DNA of 43,889 nucleotides, taken from contig NZ_BJND01000074.1 of the NCBI RefSeq assembly GCF_006539505.1, positions 1 to 43,889 of the forward strand, read 5' to 3'. Shown piece by piece: positions 20,579 to 29,118 of the stretch; the stretch's first letter is position 1; the number at the start of each line of letters is the position of its first letter. The notes under the pieces were generated by a model. It was not told where the DNA came from. It did not search any database and saw nothing but the letters and a program-made list of their open reading frames with translations. The translations under genes were made by a program, and so were the position numbers. Source of the DNA: Streptomyces spinoverrucosus (GTDB lineage: Bacteria > Actinomycetota > Actinomycetes > Streptomycetales > Streptomycetaceae).

Positions 20579-22099
20579 TCAGCCCCTCCCCAGGAGCAGT
20601 CGGGCCTCGCCGACGGTGATGACGGATCCGGTGACGAGCACACCGCCGCCCGCGAACTCGCCCTCCTCCTCGGCCAGCGTGATCGCCGCCTCCAGCGCGT
20701 CCGGCAGCCGCGGCTCCACCTGGACCCGCTCCTCGCCGAACACCTCGACGGCGATGCCCGCCAGTTCGTCGGCGTCCATCGCGCGATGGCTGGCGTTCTG
20801 CGTGACGACGACCTCCGCGAACACCGGCTCGAAAGCCTCCAGCAGCCCGCGTACGTTCTTGTCGCCGCTGGCGCCGACGACCCCGATGAGCCTGCTGAAC
20901 TGGAAGGCCTCACCGACCGCCTCGGCTGCGGCCCGGGCGCCCGCCGGGTTGTGCGCGGCGTCCAGGACGACGGTGGGCGAGCGCCGTACGACCTCCAGCC
21001 GGCCCGGCGAGGCGACGGCGGCGAACGCCTTGCGCACGGTGTCGATGTTCAGCGGCTCGGGCCGCTGCGCGCCGACGCCGAAGAACGCCTCCACGGCGGC
21101 GAGCGCGACGGCGGCGTTGTGCGCCTGGTGGGCGCCGTGCAGCGGGAGATACACCTCGGTGTACTCACCGCCGAGCCCGCGCAGCGTCAGCAACTGCCCG
21201 CCGACGGCGACCTGCCGCGCCACGACCCCGAACTCCAGCCCCTCCCGGGCCACGGTCGCGTCGACGTCCACGGCCTTCTTCAGCAGCACCTGAGCGGCGT
21301 CCACGGGCTGCTGGGCCATGATCACGGTGGCGCCGGCCTTGATGATCCCGGCCTTCTCACCGGCGATCTCGCCGGGGGTCCCGCCGAGCCGGTCGGTGTG
21401 ATCGAGGTCGATGGGCGTCACGACGGCGACATCACCGTCGATGACGTTGGTGGCGTCCCAGCTCCCGCCCATGCCCACCTCGACGACGGCGACGTCGACC
21501 GGCGCGTCGGCGAAGGCGGCGTACGCCATGCCGGTCAGCACCTCGAAGAACGACAGCCGGTACTCCTGCTGAGCGTCGACCATCTCGACGTACGGCTTGA
21601 TGTCCTGGTACGTCTCGATGAACCGCTCGGGCTGGATCGGCGCCCCGTCGAGGCTGATCCGCTCGGTGATGGACTGCACGTGGGGCGAGGTGTACCGCCC
21701 GGTCCGCAGGTCGAAGGCGCCCAGCAGGGCCTCGATCATGCGGGCGGTGGAGGTCTTGCCGTTCGTCCCCGTGATGTGGATCGAGGGGTACGACCGCTGC
21801 GGCTCGCCCAGTACGTCCATCAGCGCGGCGATGCGTGTGACGGACGGCTCCAGCTTGGTCTCGCCCCAGCGGGTCGCGAGCTCGGCCTCGACCTCTCGCA
21901 GCGCCTTGTCGACCTCGGGGTCCTCGGGGCGCGCAGGAGCCTCGGCCTGCGGCGGGCCGCCCTGGGTGCGCAGGGTGCGGCTGCCGGCCTCGATCACCGC
22001 GAGGTCGGGGTCGCGGTCGGTCTCGGCGGCGATGATTTCGTCGAACGACTCGCCGGGGTCGGAGGGGTCGTTGGTGTCACGCGGGGGGAGCTCACTCAC
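20579..22099 (-). CDS. folC: Folylpolyglutamate synthase / dihydrofolate synthase FolC
   Basis: The 506-residue protein has the Mur-ligase-type ATP site HITGTNGKTSTARMIEALL (P-loop about residues 108-122), the omega-loop region, VAVVEVGMGGSWDATNVI, ITPIDLDHTDRLG-like (here VTPIDLDHTDRLGGTPGEIAGEKAGIIK) and the C-terminal LDAAHNPAGARA domain. It adds glutamate to folates and probably also makes dihydrofolate. An N-terminal extension of about 75 acidic residues precedes the catalytic core. The start is GTG at 22099. It lies downstream of valS on the same strand with a 157-base gap that contains the valS terminator, so it probably has its own promoter. Confidence 0.93.
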   Translation of the reverse strand: MSELPPRDTNDPSDPGESFDEIIAAETDRDPDLAVIEAGSRTLRTQGGPPQAEAPARPEDPEVDKALREVEAELATRWGETKLEPSVTRIAALMDVLGEPQRSYPSIHITGTNGKTSTARMIEALLGAFDLRTGRYTSPHVQSITERISLDGAPIQPERFIETYQDIKPYVEMVDAQQEYRLSFFEVLTGMAYAAFADAPVDVAVVEVGMGGSWDATNVIDGDVAVVTPIDLDHTDRLGGTPGEIAGEKAGIIKAGATVIMAQQPVDAAQVLLKKAVDVDATVAREGLEFGVVARQVAVGGQLLTLRGLGGEYTEVYLPLHGAHQAHNAAVALAAVEAFFGVGAQRPEPLNIDTVRKAFAAVASPGRLEVVRRSPTVVLDAAHNPAGARAAAEAVGEAFQFSRLIGVVGASGDKNVRGLLEAFEPVFAEVVVTQNASHRAMDADELAGIAVEVFGEERVQVEPRLPDALEAAITLAEEEGEFAGGGVLVTGSVITVGEARLLLGRG

Positions 22100-22164
22100 G
22101 GGGCCAGTCTACGGAGGGGCGGCGCGCAGCGTGGTTTCGGGCAGTCTTGCGTGTGCGGGTTATA

Positions 22165-22200
22165 CGTGGCTGGTCGCGCAGTTCCCCGCGCCCCTGACGG
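22165..22200. repeat. Dispersed Streptomyces intergenic repeat copy
   Basis: The segment CGTGGCTGGTCGCGCAG (22165-22181) continuing TTCCCCGCGCCCCTGACGG (22182-22200) is one I recognise as an abundant intergenic sequence in many Streptomyces genomes. Only one copy occurs in this window. Its function is not known to me. Confidence 0.55.
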
Positions 22201-22202
22201 CG

Positions 22203-22241
22203 TGGAGGCCCCCGGCACCTACAGGGCACCGGGGGCCTCCA
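22203..22241 (-). terminator. Terminator of valS
   Basis: TGGAGGCCCCCGG (22203-22215) pairs perfectly with CCGGGGGCCTCCA (22229-22241) around a 13-base loop, 16 bases beyond the valS stop. This is a strong GC stem of the usual Streptomyces kind. Confidence 0.85.
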
Positions 22242-22256
22242 CCGACGTACGGACGC

Positions 22257-24881
22257 CTACGCCTGCGGCAAACGCTCCAGCTGGGACTGGATCCGGGCGA
22301 TGTCCTCCTCCGCCTTGGCCAGCCGCCCGCGGATCTTCTCGACCACCGGTTCCGGCGCCTTGGCGAGGAACGCCTCGTTGCCGAGCTTGGCCGTGGCCTG
22401 GGACTTTTCCTTCTCCGCGGCGGCGAGGTCCTTGGCGAGGCGCTTGCGCTCCGCCGCGACGTCGATCACGCCGGAGAGGTCCAGCGCGACCTCAACGCCC
22501 GCCACCGGCAGCGTCGCCGTCGCCGCGAAGTTCTCGCCCTCGGGCTGGAGGCGCAGCAGCTGGCGGATGGCGGGCTCGTGCGACGCGAGGGCCGTGCCGT
22601 CCAGGGTCAGCCGGGCGGGGACCCGCTGGCCGGGCTGGAGGCCCTGGTCGGCGCGGAAGCGGCGGACCTCGGTGATGACGGACTGGAGCGTCTCGATCTC
22701 CCGCTCGGCGTCCGCGTCACGGAAGCCGCTGTCCTTCGGCCACTCGGCGATGACGACGGACTCACCGCCGGTCAGCGTGGTCCAGAGCGTCTCCGTGACG
22801 AAGGGGACCACCGGGTGCAGCAGGCGCAGGGTGACGTCCAGGACCTCGCCCAGGACCCGCTGGCTGACCTCGGCCGCCTCGCCGCCCGCCTGGAAGGTGG
22901 TCTTTGACAGCTCGACGTACCAGTCGAACACCTCGTCCCACGCGAAGTGGAACAGCGCGTCGGACAGCTTCGCGAACTGGTAGTCCTCGTAGTACGCGTC
23001 GACCTCGGCGACCACCGAGTTCAGGCGGGAGAGGATCCAGCGGTCCGTCGAGGACATCTTCGACGGGTCCGGCAGCGGGCCGTCCACCGTCGCGCCGTTC
23101 ATCAGCGCGAACCGCGTGGCGTTCCAGATCTTGTTGGCGAAGTTGCGGGAGCCCTGGACCCAGTCCTCGCCGATCGGGACGTCGACACCGGGGTTGGCGC
23201 CGCGCGCGAGGGTGAAGCGGAGGGCGTCGGAGCCGTACTTGTCCATCCAGTCCAGCGGGTTGACGACGTTCCCGAAGGACTTGGACATCTTCTTGCCGTT
23301 CTGGTCACGGACCATGCCGTGCAGCGCGATGGTGTGGAACGGCGGGGTGCCGTCCATCGCGTACAGCCCGAACATCATCATCCGGGCGACCCAGAAGAAG
23401 AGGATGTCGTAGCCGGTGACCAGGACGGAGTTCGGGTAGAACTTCGCGAGCGACTCGGTCTGCTCGGGCCAGCCGAGGGTGGAGAAGGGCCACAGGCCGG
23501 AGGAGAACCAGGTGTCGAGGACGTCGGAGTCCTGGCGCCAGCCTTCACCGCTCGGCGGCTCCTCGTCGGGGCCGACGCAGACGACCTCGCCGTCCGGGCC
23601 GTACCAGACCGGGATCCGGTGGCCCCACCACAACTGCCGTGAGATGCACCAGTCGTGGAGGTTGTCGACCCAGTCGAAGTACCGCTTCTCCATCTCCTGC
23701 GGGTGGATGGTGACCTTGCCCTCGCGGACCGCGTCACCGGCGGCCTTGGCGAGCGGGCCGACCTTGACCCACCACTGCATCGACAGGCGCGGCTCGATGG
23801 TGGTCTTGCAGCGCGAGCAGTGGCCGACGGAGTGGACGTACGGCCGCTTCTCGGCGACGATCCGGCCATCGGCGCGCAGTGCGGCGACGATGGCGGAGCG
23901 GGCCTCCAGCCGGTCCAGGCCCTGGAAGGGGCCGTGGGCGGTGATGACGGCGTGCTCGTCCATGACCGTGATGGCGGGCAGGTCGTGCCGCTGGCCGATC
24001 TCGAAGTCGTTCGGGTCGTGCGCCGGGGTGACCTTGACGGCGCCGGTGCCGAACTCGGGGTCGACGTGCTCGTCCGCGACGACCGGGATGGAACGGTCGG
24101 TCAGCGGCAGCTTGATGAGCTTGCCGACCAGGTGCCGGTACCGCTCGTCCTCGGGGTGAACGGCGACGGCGGTGTCACCGAGCATGGTCTCGGCGCGGGT
24201 GGTGGCGACGACGATGGTGTCGTCCCCGTCGCCGTACTTCATGGAGACGAGCTCACCGTCGTCGTCCTGGTACTCGACCTCGATGTCCGAGATGGCGGTC
24301 AGGCACCGGGGGCACCAGTTGATGATGCGCTCGGCGCGGTAGATCAGCTCGTCGTCGTAGAGCCGCTTGAAGATGGTCTGGACGGCCCTGGACAGCCCCT
24401 CGTCCATGGTGAAGCGCTGGCGCGACCACGCGACGCCGTCACCGAGCCGCCGCATCTGGCCGGAGATCTGCCCGCCGGACTCGGCCTTCCACTGCCAGAC
24501 GCGCTCGACGAAGGCCTCGCGGCCCAGGTCGTGCCGGGACTTGCCCTCCTTCGCGAGCTCCCGCTCGACGACGTTCTGGGTGGCGATACCGGCGTGGTCC
24601 ATGCCGGGCTGCCACAGCGTCTCGTAGCCCTGCATCCGCTTGCGGCGGGTGAGGACGTCGATGAGCGTGTGCTCGAAGGCATGTCCGAGGTGGAGCGAGC
24701 CCGTGACGTTCGGCGGCGGGATGACGATGGTGTACGGCGCCTTGTCGCTCTTGGCGTCCGCCTCGAAGTAACCCCGCTCTACCCAGCGCTCGTACAGCGG
24801 CCCCTCTACGTCGGCCGGCGCGTACTGGGTCGGCAGTTCGGTGTTGGGCGCTGGTGGCTGCTGCTGAGCGTTCTCGGTCAC
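22257..24881 (-). CDS. valS: Valyl-tRNA synthetase
   Basis: The 874-residue class I synthetase has the HIGH-type motif in PPPNVTGSLHLGHAFEHTL (about residue 60), the editing domain with VVATTRAETMLGDTAVAVHPEDERY and VTPAHDPNDFEIG, the KMSKS motif in NGKKMSKSFGNVVNP, an anticodon-binding domain, and a C-terminal coiled coil (ERKRLAKDLAAAEKEKSQATAKLGNEAFLAKAPEPVVEKIRGRLAKAEEDIARIQSQLERL). It charges tRNA-Val and edits mischarged Thr. The GTG at 24881 gives the usual short N terminus. It is divergent from the + strand gene at 25018, with a 136-base gap between them. Confidence 0.96.
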   Translation of the reverse strand: MTENAQQQPPAPNTELPTQYAPADVEGPLYERWVERGYFEADAKSDKAPYTIVIPPPNVTGSLHLGHAFEHTLIDVLTRRKRMQGYETLWQPGMDHAGIATQNVVERELAKEGKSRHDLGREAFVERVWQWKAESGGQISGQMRRLGDGVAWSRQRFTMDEGLSRAVQTIFKRLYDDELIYRAERIINWCPRCLTAISDIEVEYQDDDGELVSMKYGDGDDTIVVATTRAETMLGDTAVAVHPEDERYRHLVGKLIKLPLTDRSIPVVADEHVDPEFGTGAVKVTPAHDPNDFEIGQRHDLPAITVMDEHAVITAHGPFQGLDRLEARSAIVAALRADGRIVAEKRPYVHSVGHCSRCKTTIEPRLSMQWWVKVGPLAKAAGDAVREGKVTIHPQEMEKRYFDWVDNLHDWCISRQLWWGHRIPVWYGPDGEVVCVGPDEEPPSGEGWRQDSDVLDTWFSSGLWPFSTLGWPEQTESLAKFYPNSVLVTGYDILFFWVARMMMFGLYAMDGTPPFHTIALHGMVRDQNGKKMSKSFGNVVNPLDWMDKYGSDALRFTLARGANPGVDVPIGEDWVQGSRNFANKIWNATRFALMNGATVDGPLPDPSKMSSTDRWILSRLNSVVAEVDAYYEDYQFAKLSDALFHFAWDEVFDWYVELSKTTFQAGGEAAEVSQRVLGEVLDVTLRLLHPVVPFVTETLWTTLTGGESVVIAEWPKDSGFRDADAEREIETLQSVITEVRRFRADQGLQPGQRVPARLTLDGTALASHEPAIRQLLRLQPEGENFAATATLPVAGVEVALDLSGVIDVAAERKRLAKDLAAAEKEKSQATAKLGNEAFLAKAPEPVVEKIRGRLAKAEEDIARIQSQLERLPQA

Positions 24882-25017
24882 GGGCTCAGTTTAGGGGTGT
24901 CACCGGGTGGTCCCGAAACGCGATTCTTCTGTAACGGTGGTGACCCCGATGCAGTGCGTTGCCGGTGCCTGCGCCAGGATGTCGGGAACACGTAAACATC
25001 TGGAGGGGAACCCAGTA

Positions 25018-25968
25018 ATGAGCTACAACCAGCCGGGCCCGTACGGCGGGCAGCCCCAGCAGCCCGGACCGTACGGCCAGCCGGGTCCGTACGGCCAGCA
25101 GCCGCAGGCACCCCAGCCCGGCTACGGCTACCCCCAGCAGCCCGCCCAGCCGCAGCCGGGGTACGGCTACCCGCAGCAGGCTCCGCAGGGCGTGCCGCCG
25201 CAGACGCCGCCGTACGGCCAGCAGCCCCCGTACGGCCAGCAGCCGCCCCACGGCCAGGCCCCGTACGGCGCCCCGATGCCGCCGGCTCCGGGCGGCGGCA
25301 AGAAGAAGACCGGTCTCATCATCGGCGCGGTGGCCGTCGTGGCGGCGATCGCGGTGGGCGCGTACTTCGTACTCGGCGGGAGCGGCGGCTCGGACGTCGC
25401 GGACGACGGCCCGCACAAGCTGACGACGCCGGCGACGGTGCTCACCGAGTACAAGAAGGGCAGCGGCGACAGCTCGGACGCCGCCATGTCCGAGTCGGAC
25501 CTGAAGGAAGCCGAGAAGTGGGGCGTCAAGAACCCCAAGGACGTCAGCGCGAATTACGAGGCGGGGCAGGACGGCGACAATCCGCTGGCCGGGAAGCTCA
25601 TCTCGTTCGGCGGCGTCTACGGCGAGATCGAGGACCCCGAGAAGGTGGTCGACGCGCTCTTCGCCTACATGAAGAAGGACGCCGAGGGCGATGACGTCAC
25701 GTTCGAGGGCGAGCCGAAGGCGTACACGCCGGAGGGCCTCGACGGCGCCATCCTGAAGTGCCAGCTGGCCAAGATGACGAACTCCGAGGCCTCGTCGGGT
25801 GAACCGTCCGAGGTGAACATGACGTACTGCGTCTGGGGCGACTACAGCACCATCGGGTTCGTGCTGCCGATGGAGTACGCCGACATCGCGGCGGGCAAGG
25901 AAGGCGACCCGGAGAAGGCGGCCGAGCTGACCGCGAAGTTCCGCAAGGAGGTCCGCGTCCCCGCCTGA
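25018..25968 (+). CDS. Membrane-anchored protein with Pro/Gln/Gly/Tyr-rich N-terminal region
   Basis: The 316-residue protein starts MSYNQPGPYGGQPQQPGPYG. Its first 90 residues are PYGQQP-type low-complexity repeats, followed by a basic GGGKKK and one membrane segment (TGLIIGAVAVVAAIAVGAYFVLG, about residues 97-119), then a soluble domain of about 195 residues that would lie outside the cell. The outer domain has KLTTPATVLTEYKKG, LISFGGVYGEIEDPEKVVDALFAYM and CVWGDYSTIGFV, and two Cys that could form a disulfide. This layout is common in Streptomyces; the function is unknown. The ATG at 25018 is preceded by GGAGGGG at a good distance; a longer in-frame start at 24907 has no such site. It ends at a strong bidirectional terminator. 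Confidence 0.85.
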   Translation: MSYNQPGPYGGQPQQPGPYGQPGPYGQQPQAPQPGYGYPQQPAQPQPGYGYPQQAPQGVPPQTPPYGQQPPYGQQPPHGQAPYGAPMPPAPGGGKKKTGLIIGAVAVVAAIAVGAYFVLGGSGGSDVADDGPHKLTTPATVLTEYKKGSGDSSDAAMSESDLKEAEKWGVKNPKDVSANYEAGQDGDNPLAGKLISFGGVYGEIEDPEKVVDALFAYMKKDAEGDDVTFEGEPKAYTPEGLDGAILKCQLAKMTNSEASSGEPSEVNMTYCVWGDYSTIGFVLPMEYADIAAGKEGDPEKAAELTAKFRKEVRVPA

Positions 25969-25986
25969 CGGCCGCTCAGTCACGAA

Positions 25987-26021
25987 GGGGCCCCGGTCAC
26001 TTGCCGACCGGGGCCCCTTTT
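25987..26021. terminator. Bidirectional terminator between the membrane protein gene and clpX
   Basis: GGGGCCCCGGTC (25987-25998) and GACCGGGGCCCC (26006-26017) form a perfect 12-bp stem with a 7-base loop, followed by TTTT (26018-26021). It can stop the + strand gene and, read on the other strand, the convergent clpX transcript. Confidence 0.92.
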
Positions 26022-26038
26022 GGCTGTCGTACGGGCCG

Positions 26039-27325
26039 TTACGCCGTCTTCTGCTCGCCCGTGCCCCGCCCACGCGCATCCCGCGGGATGAGGGTCGGGT
26101 TGACGTTGGAGTGGACGACGTCCGCGGTGATGACGACCCTCGCCACGTCCTTGCGGGACGGGACCTCGTACATCACGGACATCAGGACCTCTTCCATGAT
26201 GGCGCGCAGGCCCCGCGCGCCCGTCTGGCGGAGGATGGCCTGGTCGGCGATGGCTTCCAGCGCTTCGCGTTCGAAGTCCAGTTCCACGCCGTCGAGTTCG
26301 AAGAGGCGCTGGTACTGCTTGACGAGCGCGTTGCGCGGCTCCACCAGGATCTGGAGCAGGGCCTCGCGGTCCAGGTTGTGGACCGAGGTGATCACGGGGA
26401 GCCGGCCGATGAACTCCGGGATCATGCCGAACTTGACCAGGTCCTCCGGCATGACGTCCTCGAACTGGTCCTTGGCCTCCAGCTCACGCTTGGAGCGGAT
26501 CGTCGCGCCGAAGCCGATGCCCTTCGCGCCCGCCCGGGACTCGATGATCTTCTCCAGCCCGGCGAAGGCGCCGCCCACGATGAACAGCACGTTCGTCGTG
26601 TCGATCTGGATGAACTCCTGGTGCGGGTGCTTACGGCCGCCCTGCGGCGGTACCGAGGCCGTGGTGCCTTCGAGGATCTTGAGCAGGGCCTGCTGGACGC
26701 CCTCGCCGCTCACGTCCCGTGTGATGGACGGGTTTTCACTCTTCCGCGCGACCTTGTCGATCTCGTCGATGTAGATGATCCCGGTCTCGGCCTTCTTGAC
26801 GTCGTAGTCGGCCGCCTGGATCAGCTTCAGCAGGATGTTCTCGACGTCCTCGCCGACGTAGCCCGCCTCCGTCAGCGCCGTCGCGTCGGCGATGGCGAAC
26901 GGGACGTTCAGCATGCGCGCCAGGGTCTGCGCCAGGAGGGTCTTTCCGGAGCCCGTGGGGCCCAGCAGCAGGATGTTGGACTTCGCCAACTCGATGGCGT
27001 CGTCGCGACCTTGGGCGCCGCCGTTCTCCCCGGCCTGGACGCGTTTGTAGTGGTTGTAGACGGCGACGGAGAGGGCCTTCTTCGCCGCCTCCTGGCCGAC
27101 CACGTACCCCTCGAGGAACTCGTAGATCTCGCGCGGCTTGGGCAGCTCCTCCCAGCGCACCTCGCTGGTCTCCGCGAGCTCTTCCTCGATGATCTCGTTG
27201 CAGAGATCGATGCACTCGTCGCAGATGTACACACCGGGGCCTGCGATGAGCTTCTTGACCTGCTTCTGGCTCTTGCCGCAGAACGAGCACTTGAGCAGAT
27301 CGCCGCCGTCACCGATGCGTGCCAC
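26039..27325 (-). CDS. clpX: ATP-dependent unfoldase ClpX
   Basis: The 428-residue protein has an N-terminal zinc-binding domain (Cys13, Cys16, Cys35, Cys38 in LKCSFCGKS and YICDECIDLC), the AAA+ Walker A GPTGSGKT (122-129), Walker B IIYIDEIDK, the pore-loop region and the IGF loop (KGIGFGATI) that docks on ClpP. It unfolds tagged proteins and feeds them to ClpP1P2. The start is GTG at 27325. The 191-base gap to clpP2 has two inverted repeats, so clpX probably has its own promoter or a processed transcript. Confidence 0.97.
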   Translation of the reverse strand: MARIGDGGDLLKCSFCGKSQKQVKKLIAGPGVYICDECIDLCNEIIEEELAETSEVRWEELPKPREIYEFLEGYVVGQEAAKKALSVAVYNHYKRVQAGENGGAQGRDDAIELAKSNILLLGPTGSGKTLLAQTLARMLNVPFAIADATALTEAGYVGEDVENILLKLIQAADYDVKKAETGIIYIDEIDKVARKSENPSITRDVSGEGVQQALLKILEGTTASVPPQGGRKHPHQEFIQIDTTNVLFIVGGAFAGLEKIIESRAGAKGIGFGATIRSKRELEAKDQFEDVMPEDLVKFGMIPEFIGRLPVITSVHNLDREALLQILVEPRNALVKQYQRLFELDGVELDFEREALEAIADQAILRQTGARGLRAIMEEVLMSVMYEVPSRKDVARVVITADVVHSNVNPTLIPRDARGRGTGEQKTA

Positions 27326-27354
27326 GGTGTGCTTCCCCTTCGCCTGGGAGACGA

Positions 27355-27372
27355 CTGGACACCTGTGTCCAG
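27355..27372. promoter_or_regulatory. 18-bp palindrome upstream of clpX
   Basis: CTGGACAC (27355-27362) and GTGTCCAG (27365-27372) form a perfect inverted repeat with a 2-base centre, 30 bases upstream of the clpX start. It could be an operator or a 5' leader stem. No matching regulator is known to me. Confidence 0.45.
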
Positions 27373-27431
27373 CGGCTCCTGGTGCTGCCTTATGTCCGAC
27401 GGTACCTTGCCGAGCCCCCCGTTCGGGCCCC

Positions 27432-27491
27432 CCTTGGCACGGTTCACTTTGACGTGCACCTTGCGACGCACGGCGTCACACCGTGCCAAGG
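27432..27491. other. 12-bp inverted repeat in the clpP2-clpX gap
   Basis: CCTTGGCACGGT (27432-27443) is the exact reverse complement of ACCGTGCCAAGG (27480-27491), with 36 bases between. It begins 25 bases past the clpP2 stop. It may be the clpP operon terminator with a long loop or a recognition site for a protein. The loop itself contains GACGTGCACC and GCACGGCGTC segments that can pair weakly. Confidence 0.5.
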
Positions 27492-27516
27492 AGCGGCGTA
27501 CATTACCCGATCCGCG

Positions 27517-28197
27517 TCAGCGGACCGACGTGTTGTTCATCTTGCGCGTCGAGATGATCTGGTCGATCAGGCCGTACTCCAGCGCGTCCTCGGCGGTGAG
27601 GATCTTGTCGCGCTCGATGTCCTCGCGGATCTTCTCGATCGACTGGGTGGAGTGCTTGGCCAGCATCTCCTCCAGCTGCGAGCGCATCCGCAGGATCTCG
27701 TTCGCGGCGATCTCCAGGTCGGAGACCTGGCCGCGGCCGGTCTCGCTGTACGGCTGGTGGATCAGGATGCGCGCGTTCGGCAGCGCCATGCGCTTGCCGG
27801 GCGAGCCGGCGGCCAGCAGCACGGCCGCGGCGGAGGCCGCCTGGCCCATGCAGACCGTCTGGATGTCGGGCTTGACGAACTGCATCGTGTCGTAGATCGC
27901 CGTCAGCGCGGTGAAGGAGCCGCCGGGGCTGTTGATGTAGACCGAGATGTCCCGGTCCGGGTCCATCGACTCCAGGCACAGCAGCTGCGCCATGACGTCG
28001 TTGGCGGAGGCGTCGTCGATCTGGACGCCCAGGAAGATCACGCGCTCCTCGAAGAGCTTCGCGTACGGGTCGTACTCGCGGATGCCCTGGGAGGTGCGCT
28101 CGACGAAGCGCGGGATGACGTAGCGGGACTCGGCCTGCGGGCCGGTGTACTCGGCGCGCGTACGGTCGTAGAGGCCGCTGCCGGGGAAGTCGTTCAC
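27517..28197 (-). CDS. clpP2: ATP-dependent Clp protease proteolytic subunit ClpP2
   Basis: The 226-residue protein has the ClpP serine protease triad: Ser122 in MGQAASAAA, His147 in LIHQPYS and an Asp in the IERDKILT region near residue 198. It also has VYINSPGG and a long N-terminal part (to about residue 40) that includes SRYVIPRFVERTSQGIREYDPYAKLFEERVIFLG. Its GQAASAAAV active-site segment and long N terminus mark it as ClpP2 of the actinobacterial pair, which forms a mixed tetradecamer with ClpP1. The start is GTG at 28197. It lies 79 bases downstream of clpP1, in one operon. Confidence 0.94.
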   Translation of the reverse strand: MNDFPGSGLYDRTRAEYTGPQAESRYVIPRFVERTSQGIREYDPYAKLFEERVIFLGVQIDDASANDVMAQLLCLESMDPDRDISVYINSPGGSFTALTAIYDTMQFVKPDIQTVCMGQAASAAAVLLAAGSPGKRMALPNARILIHQPYSETGRGQVSDLEIAANEILRMRSQLEEMLAKHSTQSIEKIREDIERDKILTAEDALEYGLIDQIISTRKMNNTSVR

Positions 28198-28276
28198 GGT
28201 GTCTCCTGAAAGGGGCTGGGGCGGTGGCTGGGGGCTGGAGCGGGGCGTACGGGCCCGCAGGGGGCCGGTACGGCCG

Positions 28277-28894
28277 TCAGGCTCCCGTGCCGCCGCCGCC
28301 CGGCATGCCGGCGGCCGTGGCGATCACGTCGTCGATGAGGCCGTAGTCCTTGGCCTCCGTGGCGTCGAACCAGCGGTCGCGGTCCGAGTCGCGGGTGATC
28401 TGCTCGACCGACTGGCCGGTGTGCAGGGCCGTGAGCTCGGCCATGCGCTTCTTGGTGTGCAACAGCCGCTCGGCGTGGATCTTGATGTCCGAGGCCGAGC
28501 CGGCCAGGCCGGCGGACGGCTGGTGGATCAGGATCTCGGCGTTCGGCAGGGCGAAGCGCTTGCCGGGGGTGCCCGCGCTCAGCAGGAACTGGCCCATGGA
28601 CGCCGCCAGGCCCATGGCGATCGTCACCACGTCGTTCTTGATGTACTGCATGGTGTCGTAGATCGCCATGCCGGCCGTGATCGAGCCGCCGGGGCTGTTG
28701 ATGTACAGGTAAATGTCTTTTTCCGGGTCCGCGGCAAGGAGCAGCAGCTGCGCGGTGATCCGGTTTGCGATGTCGTCGTCGACCGGCTGGCCGAGGAAGA
28801 TGATCCGCTCGTTGAGCAGCCGGCTGTAGACCTGGTCACCGAGGCCACCACCGATGGAAGGCTCGCCGGCGGCGGAGGGCATCAGATTCGTCAC
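28277..28894 (-). CDS. clpP1: ATP-dependent Clp protease proteolytic subunit ClpP1
   Basis: The 205-residue protein has MGLAASMGQ with the nucleophile Ser99, LIHQPSAG with His124 and the RDSDRDRWFD region with the Asp of the triad. The N terminus (MTNLMPSAAGEPSIGGGLGDQVYSRLL) and the C-terminal AAGMPGGGGTGA are those of Streptomyces ClpP1. It is the first gene of the clpP1-clpP2 operon, and its upstream region has a GTTCGC-N5-GCG sequence matching the ClgR activator motif as I recall it. The start is GTG at 28894. Confidence 0.95.
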   Translation of the reverse strand: MTNLMPSAAGEPSIGGGLGDQVYSRLLNERIIFLGQPVDDDIANRITAQLLLLAADPEKDIYLYINSPGGSITAGMAIYDTMQYIKNDVVTIAMGLAASMGQFLLSAGTPGKRFALPNAEILIHQPSAGLAGSASDIKIHAERLLHTKKRMAELTALHTGQSVEQITRDSDRDRWFDATEAKDYGLIDDVIATAAGMPGGGGTGA

Positions 28895-28998
28895 GTATCC
28901 ACCTGCTCGTCTTGCGACGGCGCCGGGCCGTCTTACGTTCTGCCGTATTCATGGACCCTAACGCGCGGGTCCCTTCGGGGAATCCCGGAGGCGGGAGT

Positions 28999-29012
28999 GT
29001 TCGCCGGGGGCG
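28999..29012. promoter_or_regulatory. Candidate ClgR binding site upstream of clpP1
   Basis: GTTCGC (28999-29004), five bases, then GCG (29010-29012) fits the ClgR motif described for Streptomyces clp genes (GTTCGC-N5-GCG from memory). It lies 105-118 bases upstream of the clpP1 start, in a gap with no gene. ClgR activates clpP1P2 and related genes under proteolytic stress. Confidence 0.5.
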
Positions 29013-29072
29013 TAGCGCGGTGGCGGGTGTTCGGTTCGTGGGCAGCTGCGGGTTTGCGGTGCCGGGACGGCA

Positions 29073-29107
29073 AAAGGGCCCCGGGCGCGATCGTCCCGGG
29101 GCCCTTT
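29073..29107 (-). terminator. Terminator of tig
   Basis: AAAGGGCCCCGGG (29073-29085) pairs perfectly with CCCGGGGCCCTTT (29095-29107) around a 9-base loop, just past the tig stop. On the minus strand the stem ends in TTTT. It separates tig from the clpP1 promoter. Confidence 0.9.
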
Positions 29108-29118
29108 CTTACGGCTGT

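Noticed and set aside
24903..24915. GGGTGGTCCCG sequence between valS and the + strand gene, reminiscent of a T-box core
   Set aside because: It lies on the + strand, not in the valS leader, lacks the conserved TGGNACCGCG form and has no specifier stem or terminator.
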